From contig LR746271.1 in NCBI GenBank assembly GCA_902729315.2, positions 3,184,001 to 3,248,000 on the forward strand: a stretch of DNA of 64,000 bases, given 5' to 3'. Source of the DNA: Spirodela intermedia. Taxonomy: Eukaryota; Streptophyta; Magnoliopsida; Alismatales; Araceae. Below the pieces are notes generated by a model. It was given only the letters and a program-made list of their open reading frames with translations, had not been told where the DNA came from and made no database searches. Position numbers and translations under genes: made by a program. Numbering within the stretch: the first letter of the stretch is position 1; every line of letters starts with the position of its first letter. Positions 1 through 11,430 of this stretch are shown here, piece after piece.

Positions 1-324
1 TGCCATATCACTGTTCCCATCTTCTGCCATGCTGGGTCTGTAACACCTCATGCCATGAAGTGCCGACATCCTGACCTTAAATGGGCATGCTTTGTAAGGG
101 GGACGCCATCTTTGGTTGAATGGCTGTAGACGATATGAAATGCCCTTACTGTGAGGATATGATGATGATGATAACAACGATGGGCAGGAGCGATCGGTTC
201 GCATGGGCCTGCGGTACATCGTATCTTCATTGGCCATGTATGACGAGTACAGCAATGACATCCTTGACCTGCGCGAAGGATCATGCTTTCCTAGGTACCT
301 CGAGTCGTCTATCCTCTTCTTCTT

Positions 325-355
<31 letters not shown>

Positions 356-421
356 TGGAAAAATTGCAGGCTCGGGTATCGGAAGGATGGACCACACCTT
401 CCTTCTCACTCTCTCTCTAGA
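1..421. other. Window edge, no assignable gene; TTC microsatellite
   Basis: No coding exon can be assigned with confidence here. A (TTC)n microsatellite of about 14 units lies at roughly 313-354. The stretch may be the 5' part (UTR, intron or an early exon) of the gene whose later exons begin near 422, because a pyrimidine-rich tract ending in AG closes at 420. Confidence 0.4.
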
Positions 422-1457
422 CGCAGCACCTCCTTACCGACGGAACGGCAAGGCACGAGAGGTCCCCCTTCACGGTCCGTCTCGTTCAAGAATTCCGTCC
501 TCGAATTGAACCCACTTAAGGTACGTACATCTTTGACCCATCGGTCATTCAGGTGAGCGAGAACGCTCGGTGATTTGAGAATAAGAAAGCCACGAGCTTG
601 TTTCTTGTGTGTCTGTGTGTGTGAGACAGGGAGAGAGAGTCACAAGCGTTTTTTTTTTCTGCCCATCATCGAATAGCTGCTTGAGCACCTCTTCGCGGAG
701 TGCGAGCGCTACGGTCAGACTCTCGTCGCGGAAGGAGTGATCACATCTGAGGACGTCCAAGACTCCAAGTCTGGTAAATCCGGCGGCGGTACGGTGCGCG
801 TGGGCCTGCCTGCCTACGCCATCTTGCAGGCCCTCCTTCGCTCCGCCAACGTCGACGCCGACGGCATACTCCTGAGTGAGTCAGTGAATCGCTGGATTTC
901 GTCCTTTCGGGTACAACGGCTTGGAGATAACGACCCTAAGAAGCTCGGTCTCTCACTCGCTCTCTTTCTGTTTCTGTGTGGCGTTGGCAGGTGACGGCAC
1001 GGAGATAACCACGGCGAACAAGCCCAAAGACACGTTCTTCGACTGGTTCTTCGACCCGCTGCTGATCATGAAGCAGCAGATCCATGCGGAGAACCTCACC
1101 GACGATGAAGAGGAGTACCTCTGCAAGCTCGTCCTCCTCGCCAGTGACTCCCTCCGCGTGAAGCAGCTCAACGCCCGTTCCCCCGCCGCCCACGGATGCC
1201 GCCGGGCCGAGCTCGACGCGGTTGCCCGCAGGTACAACAAGCACAGCATAAGCCTCTCTCTTCTTCTTGTTCTGTCTCGAGCTTACCGTGGTTGGTTGCC
1301 GTGTTTTGTTTGTAGGTTGCAGGGCATCACGAAGTCGATCTCGAGGTACCCGACGTACAGGCGGCAGTTCGACGGTCTGGTGAAGTCTCTCTCGGATAAG
1401 CTCGAAGGCAGCATGAACGGGCCGCTGGCCCGGGCTGGGACTAGCCCGGCCGTTTAG
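422..1457 (+). CDS. Unrecognised plant protein, 3' exons of a multi-exon gene
   Basis: I do not recognise the family. Three junctions are well supported: an exon ending at 520 (AAG|GTACGT donor), then exons 677-875, 991-1231 and 1316-1457 ending in a TAG stop. Phases join correctly (0, then 1, then 2) and the four pieces give about 227 residues. The first exon's 5' edge and the true start are not resolved; 422 is only the first codon of the open frame after a possible acceptor at 420. The product is soluble-looking, with alternating charged and hydrophobic helices, a KPKDTFFDWFFDP motif, an acidic DDEEEYL stretch, and a basic, tyrosine-rich SRYPTYRRQF segment near the C-terminus. There is no transmembrane segment or known catalytic motif. 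Exons are GC-rich in third positions. Introns are short (85-156 bp) with normal borders, so the gene looks intact from 422 onward. Confidence 0.6.
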
Positions 1458-3361
1458 CGATGGGGCCCGCCAGGCCGTGGAGAAGAGCTACGACGCGAAT
1501 GGCGTCTGACGGGTGTGGCCCATCCATTTCTCCAGAAAGTCTCAGTCGCAGGATTTGATCCCGACGGTCAGCAATGTGACAGTACGGAGAACCGGGCGGA
1601 AAGCCAATCGGCCCGATAAGACTCTAATGGGCTTGGTACAGAGCAGAAGGAGAGGAATCCCATAGAATCTTCAAAAAGAAAGTTAAAAGGCTTCAAAAGG
1701 AAAACAAAAAAGAAATAAAAGAGGGCACAGGGAAGGTACCACACCAAAATTTGCCGTCTCCTAGGACTTCAGTTAATGTGATGGGTTGCTGATGGTCATA
1801 GCCGCCCGCCCAGCTCCTCATTTATAAGCGAGATGCGGATTTTAAGGCAGCACACCCTGAAAACCAGAAATTTTTTATAAAAAAAAAAGGCTCTTAGGAT
1901 TCCGAGGAGCTAGTTTGAGAGGTAGGCTAGCAACCGGAACAGAGTCGATTGTTTGGGGATAAGTCACGGGTGAACCCTGATTTCAAGAGACTTCCATGAA
2001 GCCTTTGTTTGGAAAAATAAAACCATTTTATTCGGCTGTATCGCATCACTTCAAGAAACAGAATGAACTTTATACTGCCATTGGGAACAAGTTGAACCAA
2101 ACTGGTGAATACATCAGCCGATTCTACCTTTTTAGGGATGCAAAAACTTTTGAAAAAATAATATTTAATTAATTTGATGCATTGCTCCTCGATCCCAATC
2201 TAATTTTGAGATGTCAACCTATTAACACCGTGCATATGACATCGAGAGGAGCATTTTTATGAAGTCATACGCCTTTGAAAGAAATATAGGAATGCCCTAC
2301 GAATATGGTTTTTCCCTGAGCCTACCAGATTCCTATATCAAAGCAGAGCAGCTTCCTCATGGTTTTCTTTTCTTTTATTTCAAGCGTCCTGGTAGAAAAT
2401 TGGTGTTTCCAATGGCAGCTTCTGCTGGTTTTTTTTTTTTTTTTTTTTTTTTCTAAAAGAGGAAGAAAGATAACTCTCAGTGACATGTCTCTCCATCTCC
2501 CCCCCCTTCCTCCTCTCTACCAAACCCTAAAATTTGGCACTAAAAAAACCACTTTTAGTTATATTTAATTGATTCTTTCTTGGAGGTAAATATCAACCGA
2601 CGGTAAAAAATATGTCATGTGCAAATAAATTGAATGCAGAGCTGTCATAACATCTATTTGTGGCAACCAAATCACCCGGAACATACAAATTTAAGTCATG
2701 CCATGAAGGATTATGTGGTATGATAAAGGAAACTCCAAAGTATTGGTATCCATTTTTTTTAAGCTAACGGCATCAACACCTTCTATTTGCTTATCAATGC
2801 AAATGAAATAAATTTAATGTTTCATACCCATATGTGGAGCTCATTAATAAAAACATCCATCTTTGTCACCACAGAACAGTTCTTCCACATTTAATAATCC
2901 TCAGAAAATCATAGAAGAATACTCAAATCAGTACGAGTTTATAGACGTGACAGAAAAATACAGAAAACTTTAAATCTGACTCCTGGGATATCTTTTTCAG
3001 GGTATCCACCACCATGAAGAGTGCACATTCAGGTGGAAAATAAAGAATTAGAGTGCCGTGAACTTGCATGTGAGCATGACGTTATACTTGCGATTTTGAA
3101 ACGGAGGCTTGCAAATGACATGAATGCATATAGAAATCACCAAAAAATCGTTTGCAGTGACAGAGGTAGCATGATACCCAGAAAATTTTGTTTCTTCAAT
3201 GTTTATGCTGATTTGAAGTTTCTATTTTAAATATTTTATATGGATTCGGGCAGACACCCCTTTTCATCGGAAAGAATAATCTAGTAGATATGAAAATTAT
3301 CATCATTGCGAATCAAGGGATTTAAAGCCGCATGAGGATGAAGTTCGGATTACCTAGGGAG
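1458..3361. other. AT-rich intergenic region
   Basis: About 1.9 kb between two genes that converge on it (+ gene on the left, - gene on the right). It should hold both 3' UTRs. A poly-T run lies at about 2430-2453. Short open frames here have no recognisable similarity or codon bias, and I see no RNA gene or transposon terminus. Confidence 0.6.
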
Positions 3362-6300
3362 CTAGGCTCCTGGTTCTAATGCATTTTCCGGTGAAACCTC
3401 TTCCAGATCAGCTGATGCTTGTGTTGTGTGAGATACAGCCTTGTTATTGATAACTCCATTACTCTCTGCAGGTTTATCTGCCAAACGAGAGCCCAAAACA
3501 TGACAGAAAATATCATCTGCTGGTTTCAAAAAAACCTCTGGGTTAGCCTTCTTCAGAACTTTCTCCGCCCTACGTTTAGGTACTTTTCTAACAGCAACAC
3601 GAAAACGCCTGGTATCATTGATGTCCTCTTCTGTGTTGTCATCCGGTGTGACTAAACCAGGATTCATTTCGCTACCGAAGTCCTCATCCAAATCATGAGT
3701 CTGATAATGACTAACAGGATCACTGCTTTGCAGGTCATCCACTGGTGTCTTTGCTTCAGCACGATGCTTCTGTCTTTTCAATTTCGTGTCTGGAGATTGG
3801 TCGTTATTTTCGCATATTTGGTGATCCTGTGAGCTTTCAAGAGATGTCGGATGGGAATAAGAAAAAGTGTCACTGGGCGCATCTCCAGTTGTTTGCTTGC
3901 GTGATTTTTTTTGTTTCTTTGCTACCAGGTATCTTGGTTGCATGGCACAATCAACGGCATCACTTTCTTCTGTTTTCCTTTTGTGGCTCTCCGTTCTGGT
4001 CTGTCCATCTTCATTGTTAATAATCCCCTCGGTCTCCCTTGGACAAAACGCTTCATAAAAGTTGATTATCCCACCATCAGAGCTTAAAATGCCTGTATCT
4101 TTGTCAGATTTCTCTGAATCAATTACAGGGACGACAATACGAGGAACATTTTCCTGAGAGGACTTTATACTAGACTGTTTGATTTTTGATGATTTTTTTT
4201 CTCTGCGGCCAGAGTTTTCACATATATCTTCTCTGGACTTTTCTGCTTTTGTAGCATGTTCATGAACATTTTCTGCTGAATAAAGAGTTTTATCATCTCC
4301 TGAGTTTACCAGCTTTTTTCTGCCCCGATTTGAGTTTGTAATACCATTAGTATTAGGAACTTCAGGCACAATATCAGCAGCATTTCCAAGGCCGGGAGTT
4401 TCTTCAGAAACAATGCCTCCATTAGGCTCCATACATAGGTTTTCAAGGTCATATGCTGGTTCATCTCCTGGATTTTTGGAACTCGCTAATTTTATAGGGA
4501 AATCCTTAATGTCATGTGCACCAGTGTCATGGTTGGAAAGATCACCTTCTGTTGGTTGCTTCTTGAACTTACGTTTGCTTCTTTTACCATCCTTAGAAGG
4601 ATCTTCATAATTTGCATCCACATGATTTCCACTTGTTGAATTCGCGGTAGTATTTTCCATGGATGGTTTTTCAACAACATTTGCACGAAGATCAGGATCC
4701 GCAGTACTCAAAGTCTTCTCAAGGGTGTCCTCAATGAATTCTTTTGATGGTCCTATCCCAAAAATCGATTCCTTGTTGGTGTCAGTTGCATAGGGACCCA
4801 TGGCAGCATCGCCTTCAATGTAACACTCAGTAGACTCGCCTTTCCTCCTCTTCTTCCTCTTCTTCCTTTCATGGAGAACAAGTGGTGACGATGGCCTATC
4901 ATTTAATATCTGACTACGACCTCCACCTGATGTATCAATATTTTCTCTGATGAAATCATTGGAAAGTTTATCCCCTAGTATGTTTTTGTACCCATTCGCT
5001 TTCGGATGTTCTTCACCATTGTCCTTGCATGAGTCGGCATTTTTTTTTTCACGCTCTTCATCATGTCTTCTCTTACCAGAAGAAGGTTTCAGTGAGTGCC
5101 CATCTCTAGAATTTTTAGCATCATCATTAGGAACATCACCAATAATAGAGCCGCCATTCTTGACATCTATCTTTGGTTGATCAACCAAAATCTCTCTTTC
5201 GATCTGAATGTCTGAGTGAGGCATTCTATTTTCCTCAGAGAACGGATTACGCTTTTCTGGGTCATTAGCATCTATATTTATACTATCAACCAAGTTTTTA
5301 GAATCACCCAAAGAATCTATAGCTCCAGACTTATTTCTTGATGCTTTGACATGCGTGTCACTAACATGGAGCTGAACAGTGGAGGCAATCTGCAATCTTG
5401 GAGATCGGTTGTTACCTGTAACACGTGGATTTTGACGAACCAACGAGAGCATTAGTAGGTGAATCAGGTTGAGTACGACTTAACTTCAGAAGTGAATCAG
5501 TTTTACCCAAAGCATTAGCAGGTGAGGAAGACATGGTCCCAAACTCAGTCCTGTTTGCAGTGTCTCCAGGTAGACCACAATCACCAGCAGTAGGACTCAC
5601 ATCCATATGAAGAAACCAGGTCCCTTTGATCCCATCAAAAGCCGTTCTGGCAAGCATAGAATCTGACAAGTGGTAGTATGCAGACCTCCGCATCACCTGT
5701 GGTTGACAAGCACATTTCTCAAACCGCTTCAGATGAGGCGAAAGAGAAAAATAAAAAATAAAAGAAACAGCGTTCGCGAATAAGAAATATCTATTTCCAA
5801 CAGGTTGGACTCTGAAGCAAAAACATTTTCCGCCTTTGCTCTTCGGGAGGTTATTACCTTCAATGCTACAATATTGATGTCCCCTATATTAGGGAAGCAG
5901 AAGACATGCTCGATCCTCGCTTTCCCTGAAAAAATATAATCCAGTTGAAGTCAGCTTCTGAAGAAGACTAAAGACATGGAAAGCACACGTGCTAGAGATA
6001 AAAATAGATAAAAGATAATCACACGAAGACGCAAGATAAAATATAGTGCGAAGAAGAGAACGTCCATCATTGAGACATGATTGAGAAAATATCAAAAACT
6101 GATGAGATAAAGTAGGGGAGTGTTTCTAGATTCGCTCTCACATAAACACTGTGCACCTAACATACGATAAGGATGGGGTGTTTGACATCGGAAATGACAT
6201 CATCAGAACCACAACAGGATTTGTTCAAGAAACGGAGATCAAAACATGAGATAAAGTGAACGCATGCGGAAGAAAATAAACTATAGAGTGAGAGAGAGAG

Positions 6301-6463
6301 AGAGGTCAGAAAGTTTACTCTTGAGGTCGGCAACGGTGTCGCGGAGAGAGACGGTCAAGGCAATGTGAGTGTCGATGTTCGTATCGATGAATACCGGCAG
6401 AGCAGCAGCCTGCAAGGACGATCCCCCATCTGCGGCGGGGTCGAGAGAGCTCCGCCTCGCCAT
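3362..6463 (-). CDS. Lysine/aspartate-rich, probably nuclear protein (dentin sialophosphoprotein-like annotation class)
   Basis: Four exons read on the minus strand: 6463-6319, 5925-5858, 5696-5507 and 5415-3362, totalling 2457 nt (818 residues). The start is the ATG at 6463, in good context (CCATGGCG). Residues about 18-115 look like a compact folded domain (PVFIDTNIDTHIALTVSL, then a spaced helix and KGTWFLHMDV), reminiscent of a ubiquitin-like beta-grasp; that is my inference. Residues about 135-740 are low-complexity, rich in Asp, Asn, Ser, Lys and Glu, with a basic KKRKKRRKGE cluster near residues 318-327 that suits nuclear localisation. The C-terminal part contains a basic segment (FRVAVRKVPKRRAEKVLKK) followed by EVFLKPADDIF. 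Plant proteins of this sort are often labelled dentin sialophosphoprotein-like, which describes composition rather than function. Exon 3 and exon 4 are separated by a 91-bp intron; without it the frame breaks, so the last exon alone is not the whole gene. Confidence 0.78.
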
Positions 6464-6530
6464 GGAGACGACTGGCCCCTCAAGCGGCACAGCAACGGCA
6501 ACCCGGAGAAGAGGGAAAACGTCTAGCTCT

Positions 6531-6540
6531 TATATTTATA
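6531..6540 (-). promoter_or_regulatory. TATA box of the minus-strand gene
   Basis: Reads TATAAATATA on the minus strand, about 68 bp upstream of the ATG at 6463. This spacing allows a transcription start near 6505 and a short 5' UTR. It is a good match to a plant TATA element, but the start site itself is not visible. Confidence 0.55.
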
Positions 6541-6645
6541 CGTACTTCGGCCGCCGTATCGCCGACGACGCAGGCGGAGCCGGCCTGACTTGGGCCCAGC
6601 CCACATCTGTCGGGGAGCGGACCAGAATCTCCAAGTAGGCTCAGA

Positions 6646-6722
6646 AATCTGACCGGGATCTGACCGGGATATGACCGGAATCTCGAATTATGCTCTGAAA
6701 TATGACCGGGAGCGGACCGGAA
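6646..6722. repeat. Short degenerate tandem repeat
   Basis: Five imperfect copies of a TGACCGGRA-type unit follow one another just upstream of the minus-strand gene's promoter. No function is apparent. Confidence 0.5.
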
Positions 6723-6977
6723 TCTTTTTCAATTAATTTTAAATCTTACCCTAGTTATGTGTGCCAGTATACGCTGGTATATGGGCTCCAATGTGAGATA
6801 AATATACGTGGCTGGTAAGTGGGGAGGAGAATTAGTCTCATATCCTCAAAAACAAGTCAACTTATTGATTGTCTTTCAATTTTTCTAAATTTCTTTATTG
6901 GACTTCTCTCTTTACTTCCATCGGCCTATCCTAAGGGTGGAGCAAACAGGACTAGGTTGGCTAGAAAAGGACAATGG

Positions 6978-6978
<1 letters not shown>

Positions 6979-7033
<55 letters not shown>

Positions 7034-7071
7034 TCTCCCTCTCTCTCACGTATATATATATATATATATAT
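6979..7071. repeat. Compound (CT)n/(TA)n microsatellite
   Basis: A long (CT)n tract with a few CCC interruptions (about 6979-7048) runs directly into (TA)n (about 7053-7071). It is a likely highly polymorphic marker locus. Confidence 0.9.
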
Positions 7072-7154
7072 TATCGGTAGTGGTGGTGCAATTTTTGCAA
7101 CATCCAAGAAACTTCATCACAAGTAATTGCTTGTATGCATCAAAAAATATTAGC

Positions 7155-7950
7155 AATATGAATGTTTAGAATGCAAATCATTTTGAGTGTGTGGGGGAGG
7201 TTCCATATTTGTGGCCACTTGGCCCACTCGAAATGTTGGCCTATTGCTGTAAACAAGCTAATTTCATCCTAAAGAGCTAGCCCCTAATTTGACATATTAT
7301 TGGACATAAAGTTTGTCCTATTTTCAAGGATTTCTATGAAGTGAAATCTTGAACCTTGGTGAATAATATAATATTAGTAGGAAATGTGAAAGTCCTTCAA
7401 GACCATGGTGTTTTCAAGGCACTAAATAAGTTCAAAAAAATAAGAAGGAATCAGTGAGAAAATACATATTCATTAAAGATAGTAAATGTCAAGGGAGATT
7501 AATTTATTATGTTATCCTCTCTAATCAAAATAAGATTCATATGTTGCATCAATTCAAATAAAAAAAATATTATGTAAATAAATAAAATAAAAAATTGAAA
7601 GCAATGGTTGGAGAAATTGAAAAAATTATATAAAAAATAAATCAAAAAAGAATAAAAAGAAGAAGAGGAAGAAGAAGATGATGATGATGATGATGAACAT
7701 GGTGATGATGATGATGATGATGATGATGATGGTTGTGGTTGTGGTTTTGGTACATTATGAGTGATTGTTTAGGTGTATTGAAAATATTAGTTGGCTTGCA
7801 TACCATTGAATGTTTAAAATGCAAAGAGTTGCGAGTGAGTGTGGCCCTATATTTGTGACTGCCCGGCCCACTCCAAATGTTGGTTCATAATGGCAACAGC
7901 TAATTTTGTCCTAGAGAAGTAGCCCTTAATTCCACTAATCATGCATAAAT
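7155..7950. repeat. Diverged direct duplication (two copies about 150 bp each)
   Basis: Copy A (about 7155-7310) and copy B (about 7805-7950) share the order: GAATGTTTARAATGCAAA, then GGCCCACTC, then AAATGTTGG, then CAGCTAATTT/CAAGCTAATTT, then TAGCCCYTAATT. They are separated by about 500 bp of AT-rich DNA that includes a (GAT)n array. The copies may be remnants of a repeated element or an old local duplication; no coding content is seen. Confidence 0.6.
7676..7732. repeat. (GAT)n microsatellite
   Basis: A trinucleotide GAT array with one AAC/GGT interruption near 7696-7703, followed by a short GGTTGT repeat. It lies between the two copies of the direct duplication. Confidence 0.9.
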
Positions 7951-8363
7951 TTTGAATTTTTATAAGAACTTCTGTTAGGCATAATTATACAAACGGGTAT
8001 TCTTCAAGCCCAACTCTATCTTATCTATACCTTTTTTGTATGCAATGGCTCTCACGAATAGGTTGACTCTCTCTCTCTCTCACACACCCTCTCTCACCCT
8101 CTCTCACTTGCTCTCTCTCTCTCTGTGACTATTGTGTGTGAGGATCACCTTACATTTTTTCCAATTTCGTTCAGCCTTGGTTGGTTATGATGGTACTAAG
8201 TTTATTCCTTAAATTTCTCTATCTTGATTCATTGATGGGTGTATGTATATTTTTTCTTCTTTTCTTTTCTTTTTTTAATTTGTTCATCAATTAATCTGAG
8301 GTTTTTTTATTCCTATTAGGCCAAAAGACTCAGTGGTGTAAGAAAAAAGATGGAAGAGTTTCT

Positions 8364-8808
8364 TGTTAAAATTAATCTCAATGTGGACAATGTTATATAT
8401 GAATTATAAATTATGAGGTTATCATTGAATTAATCTCACTAGAAGTGATTCATTAGAGTTTAGATAATTAGGATTACAACCTCTCTCATAAATATGAATA
8501 TAGATATAAATATGTGTAGAGATCAAATCTTATTCTAATTTTATGATGGACTAAATTAAAAAAAGATACCAAGAGACCAACCACCTCTTGTTTATAAATA
8601 AGGGGTTATAGTCCTTAGGTCACACATCGTGAGTTATTCTTAGAGCATCCCATCTCTCTCTACCAAGTCATGAGACAACTCCCTTGTAATGATTTGAAAT
8701 GACATCTTCGTACTTATGCCTTCATGAATTTAAATATGATTTTAATCTATTCTTATTGTGTTTTATCATTCTCTATCTATCTTAACATTAGATCATTTAG
8801 ATTCAATA
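8364..8808 (+). repeat. 5' LTR of the Copia element
   Basis: Begins TGTTAAAATTAATC and matches the 3' LTR in several long blocks, among them TTGAATTAATCTCACT, TTATCATTCTCTAT and AACATTAGATC. It contains TTTATAAATAAG near 8591, a plausible LTR TATA box, in a part missing from the 3' LTR. The exact 3' edge (8805-8808) is uncertain by a few bases. Confidence 0.75.
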
Positions 8809-8810
8809 AG

Positions 8811-8823
8811 TGGTATTAGAGCC
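8811..8823 (+). promoter_or_regulatory. Primer-binding site (initiator tRNA-Met type)
   Basis: TGGTATTAGAGCC lies two to five bases after the 5' LTR. It differs by one base from TGGTATCAGAGCC, the usual plant Copia primer-binding site complementary to the 3' end of initiator tRNA-Met. Confidence 0.85.
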
Positions 8824-8959
8824 CAATGTATTGAGTTTTTAGTGAGTGACATCTTGTTCATAATTTTACATTCATCTTGGTATCATTTTTTATATCTTGT
8901 CTTGAGAATGGATTCATACATCTACTATGGAAATCATAAGGTTTCAACCTTACCATGAA

Positions 8960-9800
8960 CGGATTAATTGGCCGTATAAGCTGTACAGATGAGTATGTCA
9001 ACTTTTCTTCTTTCCCTACAGAGGAGGAGGAGCAGTGGTTTCTGCACATTTTTCTTCCTCTCTTTTTTCGAAAGAAGATTTCAATTTGAAAATCGAGGGC
9101 TGTAGAAGGGGCCCAATCATTCCTCTTTCCCCTTTACGTCGTCGGACAAAAGGTTGGAGAGCAGTGGACATCGCTTCCGAACGTCTAGACACCGAAGGGC
9201 TCTAGAAGCCGAAGAAGAGGTGCAGGTCGATGCCGGTGGTTTCTGAAAGGTTGTGCTAAGGGTGGAAGGCTGCGGTGCCTTCCACATGCCCCTAACCCTT
9301 TTGGTTCTTCATCTTCCTCTCGCCGAAGGATGGTTTCCAGGTCTTCTGAAAATCAGCGGGGATGGGGGGACATGGAGGGGAGGGGCGACCGCTGCAGCTC
9401 TATTTTTTCGAATGGAAGGCCATTTTAGGCCGACCGTTCCAAGCCCTTAGGCATCGGAATGACCTGGTATTCCACTCCCCCTTTGGACCGAACCCTTCAT
9501 GCTATGGTTCCTACGCCGGTCCACCGCGTGAAATGGCTGCACTATTTTTGGCGTGTGCCGGACGGGAGAGGAACCGTTCGTTACATGGCATTTCAGGTGC
9601 CAGCCGCCAGTTCGTCGCGTGAAATGGCCCATCATTTTTGGTGCGTGCCAGACGGGAGAGGAATAGTCACATGACGGTTCGTACAGCACGTGTCGGTTTT
9701 TTGGGTGCCTGTCTCGGCTTGTGCCGGTTTACGTGATCGGCTTAGCGTGAGCCAGACAGCCAAAACGATGCACTGTGCCGGTCTATAGTGATGACGTCAA
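8960..9800. repeat. GC-rich block in the retrotransposon leader, with internal repeat
   Basis: An 840-bp GC-rich island between the primer-binding site and gag, flanked by AT-rich sequence on both sides. It contains two imperfect copies of a roughly 70-bp unit (about 9520-9590 and 9608-9680), each including CGCGTGAAATGGC and GACGGGAGAGGAA. Open frames across it read the repeat but show no known domain. It may be a captured or nested sequence. Confidence 0.5.
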
Positions 9801-10552
9801 CATTTGGTCTACTAACATCATGCCCATAAAATTATTTATTTCAGACGTCATTTTATTTTTGAAATATTATTGATGATTTTATTTTAAAAATTATTTATAA
9901 ATTTTTAATTTTTTAAATATTTATATTTACATTATGGTTAAATGTCAAATAATTATAATGATTCAAATCTTAGTACATGTCTAATATTTTAAAATTATTA
10001 CTTGAAGGAATATCTTATCAAAGTAGACTCTCTTGTGGATATTAATTTTTGTAACATATGAGACGTTGTGTATCTATTTTGTGGATACTAATTAGCTCAA
10101 AAAAAAATTAGTATTTTATAATTTACATACATTAGTGATAATAAATATATGATAATTATTTAGTATTTTCATGTGAATAATAAGTCAATTTTAAAAAATT
10201 TATTATTTGATAAAGATATTATTAATATTTATTTATCATACTAAGATATTACTTGTAGTTAATATTACTGTCCAAAGACAAAATATTAATGTTGCACTCA
10301 ATATCTTATGATGAGAAGTATCATTATTTGAAAATCAAATTATTCATGTGAGCTTTATATGGTTTTTTGTATAATTTTAAGTTCTACTTCTATTATTTCT
10401 ATCTAGATAAACTCTATTATTATGTTAAATGGCACCAACTTCAAGACAGAAAATATTATGATAATTCCCGATTACATGGATTTAAACATTACATTAAGAG
10501 AAGATCATCTCACAAGCTCTCATGAGGATAAGAAAGATATGGGTAAGTGAGA

Positions 10553-11150
10553 TCAATCGAATTGTATAAATATTATGATCATGAAACAAGCCATTTCAAA
10601 AACTTGTAGGGACACTTTATTTGAAGAGGTCACTACAACAAGAGTTTTTCTTATAGAACTTGAGAAAAAGTTTTCTAAAAATGATAAGATCGAAATAAGT
10701 ATGATCTTAGTAAAACTTATCTCTATGAAGTATAAAGACAACAAAAATATAAAAGATTACATTCTTGAGATGTCTCATCTTACATTAAAACTAAATACTC
10801 TAAAATGAGAGTTATTGAAAGATTTTCTCATACACAATTTTGATTTCTCTTCCTATATAAGTTAATCAATTTAAAGTGAACTATAGTTGTCAAAGGGACA
10901 AATAATCCATAAATGAGCTTATATTGCATTGTGTGCAAAAAGAATAAAGGTTGAAACAAGATATAGATGAACTTATATTACATTTATGACCTCTAATAAT
11001 AAAATAAAATAAAAACTTATGATCAATGAAATTGTAGGTAGATCACCACTAAAGAAATAACAAATGAAGTAAGATAATGAATCTACTTATTTCTTTTACA
11101 AGTTTAGTGGACACATGAAGAAAGATTATATCAAGTATCATGTTTAGCAT
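10553..11150 (+). pseudogene. Copia gag remnant
   Basis: Residues encoded at 10575-10808 resemble the retrotransposon gag-polypeptide (UBN2) domain: a helix with ISMILVKLISMKY followed by IKDYILEMSHLTLKL. The frame stops at 10808, whereas the family continues. A CCHC zinc knuckle should lie near 11086-11140; there, the GHMKKD core is visible, but all three cysteine positions now read Phe or Tyr, so the knuckle is lost. Confidence 0.7.
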
Positions 11151-11430
11151 ACAAAGAAATGTAACATTCTCCCTTTAGTTTGTTCAATGGTTAATTTAAC
11201 TTATGTACCCTTGCACACATGATGGATAAACTCTAGTGTTACTATTCATATAAATATGTCTATGCAAAGTTGACTCTATTGTCGTAAGCCAATTTATGAT
11301 AAAAGATATATTTATTCAAGTGATGGCAATGTACTAGCGATAGAGATAATATAGACTTTTAGGTTATTGTTAAAGATTGTTCACTATTCGGATTTGATTA
11401 AGACATATTATACCATCTTTTAGATGGAAC

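Noticed and set aside
7676-7732. His-rich peptide gene on the minus strand
   Set aside because: The histidines come only from the GAT microsatellite read in reverse; no other coding signal.
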